DNA of 64,000 nucleotides. It comes from Lateolabrax maculatus. Lineage: Eukaryota > Chordata > Actinopteri > Acropomatiformes > Lateolabracidae. The position numbers and the translations under genes were made by a program. The notes beneath the pieces were generated by a model. It had not been told where the DNA came from, ran no database searches, and saw only the letters and a program-made list of their open reading frames with translations. Of the stretch, positions 36,906 to 47,300 are shown piece by piece. Location of the stretch: contig CM062219.1 in the NCBI GenBank assembly GCA_031216445.1, positions 5,841,001-5,905,000 on the forward strand, written 5' to 3'. Position 1 is the first letter of the stretch; every line of letters starts with the position of its first letter.

Positions 36906-39900
36906 GAGAGTGTGTGTCTGTTTATTCTGCAGGACTGGATTGACTGTGAGAGTGGAGTGGGCTATAAAAGACTGGACAGATATGCAGACAGGCACAGATA
37001 AAATGAGACATACAGAGCTACAAGCATAAAAAAACGCAAATAGTATATACAAGAAGTTGCTGTGTACTAACAAACAGCTGTAGGATTCATCTCATGTTTG
37101 CTTCAACCAGAAGACCATGTAATTAATTACCCTGCAGATGATTAGCTAACCCTAATATTGACAAACAGGGTTGACTTGGTTTTAATAGTGATTATGTGAT
37201 GGCAGCGCAAACATTTGTCACGACTGTGTGTGGGCTTTGATAAAGCTTCTGAGAGAGCACGAGCCTTAAGAAGCCGCCTAGTAATCCTCTTGCAGTACGA
37301 CACCATTGTCTGGCCGTGGGAGGATGCTAAAAAAGAGATGGCAAATTAAGAGTAACCTTCATGCAAAACAGAAGCGGTTTTTGTTGTGTTTCCAGGGAAG
37401 GACGCTCGGCTCTATGTGTTCAGACTCAGCACGCTCAAGAGAGGCCTGGAGGAGAAGCAGCTTGTCAGAAGCAAGTGTGACAGCCGGGAGAACAAACTGG
37501 AGAAAACGAAAGGTGCGACGCACAAATCATACAAGAACGAACATAGTGTTGTGCACACTGCAAATAGATCCACACATCAAATAAAAAAATATATACTGTC
37601 ATCTAAAGAAATTTGCTTTGATTCAGCTCAGTTTAGGACCTCCTGTTCATACTGTCTATTAAGAGATGCCTTTTTAATGCACTTGCAATGTAATTGACGG
37701 GGGACGAAAACACAGTTTATTTGAAGCTAATTGTGAGACTTCAGCAGTCTGAGTTAGAAAATTTAAGTTATTTTATTATTCTGAGCACCAACCATCCACA
37801 TTTCAGACTTTTTTCTTATCAGCTTTGACAGGGAGATTAACTAAATATGTTTTTAAGACAAATCAAAAGCATCTACCTGGTAAAGTTTGATAGTCTAATG
37901 CAAATGGTGTTTGACAAGATTATTTGTATTTGATAAGAAAAATAACATTTAATCAGCCTAAAGCAGGATATTGTGACCTTTATGAACGTCCTTTTGGCAG
38001 TGCAAACACACAGCCTTTGACCTGCTGCTGGAGTCATGCCAGCCGCTCCCTGTGGTGGATGCATTGATCTGTGGGATGATGCCAGGGAACAACATCTATA
38101 GCACAACACACATCTAATGTATTGTCTGTCTGTCTATCTCTGCCCCCCTCCGTCTTTGTCCCAGGCTGTCATTTGTATTCTATCAACACCCACCACGGCT
38201 CAGAGCTGAGGATTGTAGCAGCCATCAGGAACAAACTCCTCCTCATCACCAGGAAACATCTACGTTTCGAAGGCATAGCTGTCGCCACAGGAGCGGACTC
38301 ACCGGTGGAGGAGTTTCAGTACATACGGGTACAACAAACTCTACATGAATTCTTCTCCCTAAATATATTAAATATCCTATAGTACCCCAATTGCTCCAAT
38401 ATGTGTCAAACATACAACAGAGTTGTATTACATCAAATCTGAACAGACATTATACACATATCTTCAGATTCAGTGTGACTGACACAGGATATCATTAACC
38501 CCAATATCTGTAGTGAATAAATCCAATAAATCCACTTAGAAATCAGAAAAAATACTCTTTACAACTCCAGAACTTCCCTAAGAATCATCCCATTTTTAAG
38601 TTTTCTTCAATATCAAAGTAACCTAGTGATAGCTGTCTGTACATCCATGGGTACATTGCAAACAGGAACAGCTAATACCTAATTCAACACACTTTTAATA
38701 GTGCCAATTTGCCAAAATGTAGAAAAATGCAGGCTAAAAAAATAGGGCTCAAGTTGCAGCCCATAGCGTTACTAACTGAACCCATAGCATAGACTGCATA
38801 TAAACATATAAATATATAGACTGTATATACAGTCTATGATGCATAGCAGTATCCCCCAAAGAATTATGGGAACTGCAGTTCCATACCTTAGAGCATGATT
38901 ATCTACCAAATAGAAGTAAGACAAAGAAAAATAATAGTGTATTAATAAGAGATAATGAAAAAAGAGTAATAAATAAAAAAACCCCTGTCCTGAACCTCTC
39001 AACATATTCTACACAGACAAATTTGTAAATTTGTTAAAGTAATTAAACCAATCTATGTGTGTGAGCGCTGAGGTCATCTTGTACCATCCACCTATTAGGA
39101 GATCTGTCTGTGTGACCCGCCGGTGGTGATGGCGCTGGTGGACGGGCCGACGGGGGAAAATGACAATATGATCTGTGTGGCCTACAAACATCAGTTTGAC
39201 CTGATCAATGAGAGCACTGGAGATGCCTACCGGCTACATCATGTAGACGCTAACAGGGTGAGGCACACGTGCACCCACATACATATACACATGCAAATCC
39301 CCAAGTCTTTTTTCTGTCTTTTTTCTACTTTTGCTTTCATGTGTTGTTTGCTGAAGTTGAGCAGAACTGAAACCTTCCATTGGCCCAGTTAGTCGCTTTA
39401 TTTACCGGCCGATTACCAGGTTGCTTGAGTAATCGACTAGTTGTCATTCGCAGCCACCAGCTGAGGAGGAGGAGAGGGAGGAGAAATGAATGAGTAGGCT
39501 GGAGGATGAACAGCTGTTCTAATTTAACCATGTTATTCGGCTTTAACTATTTCTCCTACATAAGGGTTACTAAAATAAGTAACAAACTATAGTTGAAATA
39601 TATATTTGTAGTGGTTAGTACCAGTACTTTGACGGTATGTGACATGGGATTATTTGTTGAAAACAGTCTCTCATATCTGACCTTTTTGATCATGTTGAAA
39701 TTATTTCCCTAAACTGACTGGTCTCTGCCTGCAGGTAAATTTTGTAGCAGCCATTGATGTGTATGAAGACGGGGAGGCAGGTCTGCTGTTGTGTTACAAC
39801 TGTGAGTCTCCCTTCAACTCTGATTATTTCAGATGTTTCAGATGTTTTTTGAATCAGGTTGTGTGTTTTTCTTCTGTTACTGCACCGTCCTGGAATAAAA

Positions 39901-42900
39901 ATCATAGCAACGACTGCTCGAGACTATTAAGAGTCAGAGATGAAATGATGAAATGCAGCCATCTACTTTCGATTTCTAGAAGTCCAGATTATTGGACAAA
40001 TAGATCTTTTTACAATAAAATGCTGCTTTTAGCCCTTGTTTAAAACAGATAAAACAAAACAATAAAAATAAATAATTTAATTTGTTGTTGAACCTGTTTC
40101 CTCCGTGTCTCTTACAGATATTTGTTACTATAAGAAAGTTTGTCCGTTTAACGGCTCCACACCGATGATCCAGTCCAACACCTCCGACTTCCACTTCAGC
40201 TGGAACCAGATGCCCAATGCTATCGGTAGGTTACCACGGCAACAAAGCTCGGGCCCCACCCTGCCCATGCTGCTGGCCTGGCCGGAGCTTGCCGTCTCCA
40301 TGGAAACACCATGCGTAGCCACAAGCATCCAATTGACCTATGTGTGTGTGTGTGTGTGTGTGTGTGTCTGTGTGTGTGTGTGTGTGCGCACACAGACATA
40401 ATAAAGATGTGTCTTTGTGAATGTTTTCATTAATGCAGAAGCTGATGAAAAGCAAACATAATTGCTACTAGACCTGTAACCCTGACCCTGTTGATAACAA
40501 CAGGCTGCTGCTCTAGGTTGCTGTGCATCCTATAATGTGTCCTCCTTTCACACACACATTCACACACACTAAAACAAGCAATAACAAAATGTGCTGAGTG
40601 ATAAAACAAATGTGCAGAAACATATTGGAGAGCCCCAGTTTGAAAATAACTGTTTAGATACTCTAATCAATATTTTTATGTTAAAAGTGTCACCTAATAG
40701 CAATGTGTAATATGAAAGGTGTTGCCTGTAGTGACAAATCCACAAAGAATCATGAACCTACTGTACTTCCCCTCAGCTCTACAGAGCATTTTATCATCTA
40801 ACAGCTCACTGCAGGTAACTTTACAGTTTTGGTTCACTCTCACTGCTTTCATCAACCTCGTTTCCAGCTGCAACAGGCAGCTGCTTTCTGCAAAAACAAA
40901 GAGCTGATTAACCCACTGTGCTCTACCTGCCCAGCACCATTCGACAGACAGAGAAAGTTAGTGACTCGCTGGTGAAGACAGTGGAGCGTTTAGCAGCTAA
41001 AGAGCCTGATATTTCACTCAGGAGTTTGAAGAGACCAAGCAGAGCTAAAAGGAGAGTGAATATTAGACAGAAACAGAAACACGACATGAATGCTAATGTT
41101 GCTCCATATCCGCTGGATGTCCAAATAGGAAACTGTTCTGCTAACTCGTTCACCGTATCAACATTATCAGATGATAATATGCCAATGCTGTGTTTAAAGC
41201 CGTCGTTATAGTACGTATAGTACATCAAAATGTCTGCTCGATCAGGTCCAAGCTCTTCTCTCCCTGTCAAGTTGCACCTGGTTTGTTTAAGTGTTTTACA
41301 GAATTTCCATTAAATTATCAACACTGTCCTCCATGCTGTGCCGTTCTCACCTTTTTGTACATTTCACATCAAACAGAGATGCGAGGAAGCCTCTTTTTTT
41401 GCATGAATCATCGGCTACTGATGGCATTTCAAAATGCCATTTTGGGTTCAACTATAAAATGTCTCATATTGTGGGAGTTGGGCAGTTGAGCACATTTAAA
41501 AAATGTTTAAATTTTCTCCTGACAAACTTGGTGAAAGTAGTGAGTATCTCCCTGATGCCCCCTGTTGATCATTTGCTGTTGGTTTTATCACATGCTCATG
41601 TTGTCTTTGCAGTTTGTGCATTTCCCTACATCCTGGCCTTCACAACGGACTCCATTGAGATCCGACTGGTCGTCAATGGCAACCTTGTGTACACAGCAGT
41701 GGTCCCAGAGCTACAGTTGGCTGCTTCACGGGTCAGTATGATTGACAGCTAATAAAATATCATGTCCATGCCCTGCTTTTATCAACAATATAGACTGCAA
41801 CTGTGTAAATAATTTATTTGATTAATATTTTATTGTTTTATGTCCAAAACTGGTCAGAAGACAATATACACTGTGTGTGCACCTACAACACACTTGGTTA
41901 CACTATAGCAAATGCCTTTTTAGCTTGTGAGTGTTTTTTAGTTTGGAAGGTACCACTCTACGTTATAGAAGTAGCTGTCTCATTTCAATCAGTCTTTATT
42001 ACCCTGGTGGGAAATATGGCTGGCAATCTGCATGGATACAAAGCAATAATACACTTATAATTCATACACATAGATAATTTAAAACAGACCACAGTGCACC
42101 TGGCATAAAGCAAATACCTTTTCCTTCTCTATCCTCCTTCAATCTCTTTGTTTTTTTGCTTTTTTCTCTCCATGTTCCACCTTTTGCTTCTATCCTTTCT
42201 GTGTCTTTTTCTTCTTAATATTTCCTTGCATCGTTGCTTGTTCGCCGTGTCTCTGTATCGATCTCATTACCTCTCCGTGTCCTTTTTTTCCACCCACAGT
42301 CGGACATCTATTTTGTTTCGTCGGCTCCGGTGAGCTCAGCCTCCAACTGCAGTTCGAGAGACACCAGTTCCCAGAGTTCCCCGCAGACGCCCACCGGCTA
42401 CGAGATGCCCGTGTTCCCTTCGCCGCTCGGTGATGGTAAGCCCCGTACAGTGAAAGCACCAGAGGACGTTGATATTAGTGCTTCAGTATTAAAGGTTTTC
42501 AAATGTCAATGTTGCCTGCAGACCTGTTTGACTTTGGATGCCGCTGTGTTAGCCCAGAGCTTGAGAGCCATTTACATAAACTTGTATCAGCAGAATGTTT
42601 CATTGAAGCCGCAGCCTTTCTCCTCCAGAGTTCTTTTCTTCTCACAGTTGAATTGTGGGAAGTTTTCTAGGGCAATATTTAATTGCATTCATCTTCCCCA
42701 TCATTAGTATCTCATCTGTTTTTTCTGTATAATGCTGAAAAAATTTAGTCTTACGACAAATATGAAAATGTCCTCACTGTTGGCGCTCCAGATGTCCAGA
42801 AAGTCTCTTTTGCATAGCTTTATATAACTTACATAACCTTACTGGTTAAATATTTTGCCCTATTACCCAATCTTGTTAACTTTATGTAATATCTGACCAT

Positions 42901-44265
42901 TTTACAATGATTTCAGATTGAACTCCAGCCAGGCAGCCATTGTCTTCCATTTATTTTAGAACGGCATTAAAGTCTACTTGCACCTACTTTAAAGCCATGA
43001 AAATGTGGTTTCAAATCTCCGGTATTTATAAGCATATTTTAAGTATTTCTCTTTACCGTTAACTATTCCTGGCTAAATAAGCAACAGCCAAACAAACAAG
43101 AGTTCAGGAAAAAAAAAATGAATACATATTTTGCGCTTTAGTGAGCATTTACTGTAGCAGGAGAATGTATTGTATGTTGGATTGACTCAAAGTAAACAAC
43201 AGTAGACAAAATCTATCAGGCTTTGACTGCACAGGCGATACTTGTTAGTAGGATCAATTCATTGTTGGTTTTGGACTTTTCTTTTCTTGATAATACAAAA
43301 AATTGAAAGAATATCACCAGATTTATCCTTTAAAGTAGTGCTGTTGAGTGAACACACCACTACTTTAATGCAATGATAACATGACACTGATGAAAATCAA
43401 GGCAACAAAATGTTTGCTGTAATTGATTACATGTCTCTTGCTAATTTAGTTTCATACAATAGTTAAATGAATGGAGATCCATGGTTGCAATATAGGTATG
43501 AATCTAAAAAGGGCTGAGACATTCAAAAGCATTGTTATGATCCTTTGAATTCTTACAAACCACAAATGACAAAAAGAGGAACAGACTAATCACCAACATA
43601 CCTCCCACCACCACCACTATTCAAGGGACACAATAAGTGTCCTCAGAGGCAGAGAATGCTTTCAAGGATGATTGAGGATCAATATGAGCCCCTCCTCCCC
43701 ACCCCCCAGCCCACTTTCACTCCCTCCTCCATGTTTTAGTGTGTATTTGACCATTCTGAGTCTCCCCTCCCCCCGTGGCTGACCTCTTCCAGATTGATAC
43801 AACCGTCTGAAAATGGGGCATATTTGTTATGCCCTGCTGTTGTTAAATGACATACAGGTTTGTCATTCAGCGTGATCCAACAGACTGAGGGATCATGTCA
43901 ACTTCTCGTTGTTCATCAGACTTTGTAGATGCTAAAAGTCACCCTCAGATGCACCCATGTAATTCTGAAGGACGAGGCTCGAGGAAAACAACTATTAAAA
44001 TGTCCTGGTTGTGCGGCTTCTGCTCGCACCATCAAGGCAGACTTTCTCTGTTTTCCTGAGGGGAGCGAGTATTTACAGGTCCCATTAAGGCTAACAGGGG
44101 GGAAGGTTTAGCTGTCGCTGCTGCAATTAGCCGAGGACGGACTTTATGCTTTTAGGCTGGTTCGGGTAATCATTTCTCTCAAAGGGATTCTCATTTTCTT
44201 TCCTGTTTTAGCTGGTTATGCATATGATTCTGCATCACTGGGAGTCATACACCTAACATAGAACC

Positions 44266-44303
<38 letters not shown>

Positions 44304-47300
44304 GTGTGTGTGCCTAAATGTATGTTACCGTGTGTGTTCAGTTTGTGTAACCCTCTTCTTCATCCCTGGTTCAGATTCTATACGGATCCCCTATGGTACC
44401 AAGCTTTCCCTGTACATGTCTAAGGATGCCGAAGGTACTGCAGGATTCTCCCACAACTCGTCCTCAGTTCATGAAAACGCTCATAATGCTGCCCCACTAA
44501 CATGCACATGCTCCCAGAGTGTATCACCCTGTCTGCTCCTAGGCGGCATGTTGACTTGAACGTTGGTTGAATGTTAAGTGAACATTATGTCTTCCCCATC
44601 CCCCCTTCTGTCTTAACTAATTAAAGCATTAGTGTGAGGAGAGAGTGAGGGGGAAAAGGTGATAGAGCGCAAAGTAAAAAGTGAGGCAAAGGAGATAACG
44701 TCCATCAAGGCGGAGGGTTTTAAAATTACTGGGGAAAGAGAGGAGGAGATGCAGAGAAGAAGGTATGCATGAGTGCGAGAGACAAAGGGAGGGGTTATGT
44801 ACAAGCAGGAGGTTTGGAGAGAAGGAGGGAGAAAAGGGAAAGAGGGAAGGAGAAGACACGTCTGCCGCAGCATGATTTACAGATTGCACTGTCGCCATGG
44901 AGACTTTTGTCAGCCCTCTCTTCGATCCAAAGTGGTAGTCCAAACAGCAGTGCCACAATCTGAGGGTGAGGGTGGGTCGGGGGATGGACAGCAGAGGGAG
45001 GCGGGGGGGGGGGGGGGGGCTGGGGGCTGTAGAAGGGGAAAAAAGGTGGAAGGGGTGCTGACAAAAATCCCATCCTTTAACTGCCTGTGCGCCTGCCGTA
45101 TCTGCTCCTCGGGGAGGGTTTCATCTGATGTAATCGCATCGGTAATGTGAACAAGATGCTGTTACTGATGTGGCTGCTAGCCGCCACCTCCCTCCACTGG
45201 CTTAAACACACTCCAAAGACCTGCAGCTAAAAGCTCAGGATAATTTGCCTTCAATTAGTGCTGAAAACCTAATATTTATATGTAATTAATTTGCCAGTGT
45301 GACGGAGTGTGACTCTTCCCTGGTCCAGAAACGCATGTGGAATATATTGATCTCTGTGACTATATATTCCAGATAACTGCATGCTTTCCCGCATTTTGGT
45401 TTATTCCCATTTTTGCCACATGACAGCGCAGGTACAGGAGAGAGGATCTCTAACAACACTAACACAGTGTACCTGTCAAACATCAGCAGTGACCCTCTAT
45501 TTTTCTCCGTGGCTCTTTACTCACCTCTCACCCGTTGACATTTCAGATGAGACGGTCCTCTTTGTGCAGCGTAGCCTCCACATTAATTCCGTCTCACCCA
45601 TGTTACTATCGGCCTGTCTCAGCGGAGCAGAGTGTGGCTGCCGAACTGCAATACTGCTCTCCGATGGCACGATAGTGCACTGCAGGTTGGCACTCTGCAG
45701 CTTTGCGGGCAGATTGTGCCATTTGAAAAACTCCAAACATCCATTTAATGTGGCCCAAACACACTTTTAAGGGTTTATAGTCTCTGCTGAATAATAGATG
45801 GTCTGCTGTAAATGGCTACAACTGAAGAGTTATATTACATTAGCTCTCTGTAGTAAGGATGATTAATTTTAAGATCACATGCAGGAAATAGCACTATTAA
45901 TCACTCTCATTGTCTTCATTTAAATATGGAAGTTTGGTTCTATTGCATCAGCTCGTCAACCTCCACACTCGTTAAATTACAATGACATGAGAGTGTGTGA
46001 CTGAGGGACAGACTTTGGATTTATATAAAGTATCGAAAAAGGTCATTTTGCATATTTTAGTTGATAAATTACCAATGTGTGTGTGAGTCACACCATAAGT
46101 TTTTAGATTGATTTCTCACAGTCTAGGCTGCCACCAGTTACCATTAATTTTACTGTGCTATGAAAATTGACTTGCAAAGGCTTGAAGCTTGCTTGAGGTT
46201 AGTTATCTATCACAATAAACACTTTGGCACCTTAATGTTTGTTAAATCTTTGTAAGAAAATGCTGTTGCAGTCAGTGTCTGTTTTGAAAACTTTATCTGG
46301 TGCATTCAAGGACTCTTTTTAAATTTTAAATTGAAACATTTTGCTTCTTACAACATCTAGAGTATCTTTGCTCGCTGTCAGTGTTGTGAGTTTAATGTTC
46401 CGACAATACAGCACACGAGAGCAATGCTTTTTTCAGCCGAATGTTAGAGGGTCCTTGAATGCACCACCAAGAGGGTTTCAAAGGAATACTTTGACATTTT
46501 GGAAAATATGCTTATTCATGTTCTTGCCAGGTATTACATGAGAAGTTCAGTGAAACTCATGTCTGTCCCTAGTTCTGGAAACAGTCATTACTCCCACTTG
46601 CATTACCGTGCAACAGTAATGTAATTCTGATAAAAAACAAAATACACTAACAATGACAAAATGTTTAGTGGTTGCGTGGAAAGACTAAAAAGATTTGGCA
46701 TGCTATGAATAAATATGCATTTGTGTAGCTAATAAGCTAAAACAAGCAAAAACACTATAGTGCTTCAGGCCAAGAGTTTCATACGTTTCTCATTAACGCC
46801 ACACATTCCTCACCCTTTATACGTGTCCCTTTTCTGACGTTCTATTTTCATCTTTGCTCTTTTTATCTCTCGTTTCATGTCCTGTCCTGTCACTTGCCTC
46901 CTTCCTTCTTTCTGACTTTACCCACTGCTCTCTCCTTTTTGCATCCTGCTCTCCTTTCTTCCTTCCAGGTGAATCAGCATGTAAGCACATGTTCAAGATC
47001 CCACTGTGTAACTTGGTGGGCCGCAGCATCGAAAGACCCCTCAAGTCCCCTCTGGTCAACAAGGTGCTGACGACGCCGGCCCCCACCATGCTGCCCTCAA
47101 CTCCCCTCATCTCCGCCACGCACTCGCTTTCCCTGTCCCGCATGGAGATCAAAGAGATAGCCAGCCGCACACGGAAGGAGCTGCTCGGTAAATTAACAAA
47201 TATACATTATGTGATTAATGTATTAATGAAAAGAATAGTTTGACATTTTGGGGAAATATGCTCATTAGCTTTCTTGTTTCTCGTTTTTTTATGGATTAAA

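Larger units (their letters stand above)
36566..38164 (+). other. GARNL3 introns 20 and 21 (with exon 21 between)
   Basis: Intron 20 has a (GT)n tract (36864-36903). Intron 21 is AT-rich, with no recognised repeat or gene. Confidence 0.5.
38329..39734 (+). other. GARNL3 introns 22 and 23 (with exon 23 between)
   Basis: Intron 22 carries a family E copy ending in a 22-base perfect palindrome (38816-38837). Intron 23 shows nothing notable. Confidence 0.5.
40226..41612 (+). other. GARNL3 intron 25
   Basis: Has a (GT)n tract (40340-40386) and a family C copy (40780-41215). The minus-strand frame at 40923-41270 lies in the repeat and has no known coding similarity. Confidence 0.5.
42436..44374 (+). 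other. GARNL3 intron 27
   Basis: Contains a family D fragment (43140-43335) and a (GT)n tract (44269-44301). A GC-richer stretch of unknown meaning lies at about 43860-44240. Confidence 0.5.
44435..46968 (+). other. GARNL3 intron 28
   Basis: A strongly purine-rich + strand segment (44630-45070) includes a G17 run (45003-45019). A family B fragment lies at 46479-46600. An open stretch at 45547-45686 is discussed under rejected items. Confidence 0.5.

Noticed and set aside
40923..41270. 115-codon minus-strand frame
   Set aside because: Lies within a family C repeat copy; the other copies do not keep the frame.
43929..44111. 60-codon frame in a GC-richer part of intron 27
   Set aside because: No splice sites in a usable phase. 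May be conserved non-coding sequence, but that needs cross-species comparison.
45547..45686. Exon-like open stretch after TTTCAG with a GCAG|GTTGGC end
   Set aside because: The start phase could fit GARNL3 exon 28, but the end phase does not fit exon 29 (phase 2 against the phase 1 needed), and nothing similar is known in the protein. Not called.
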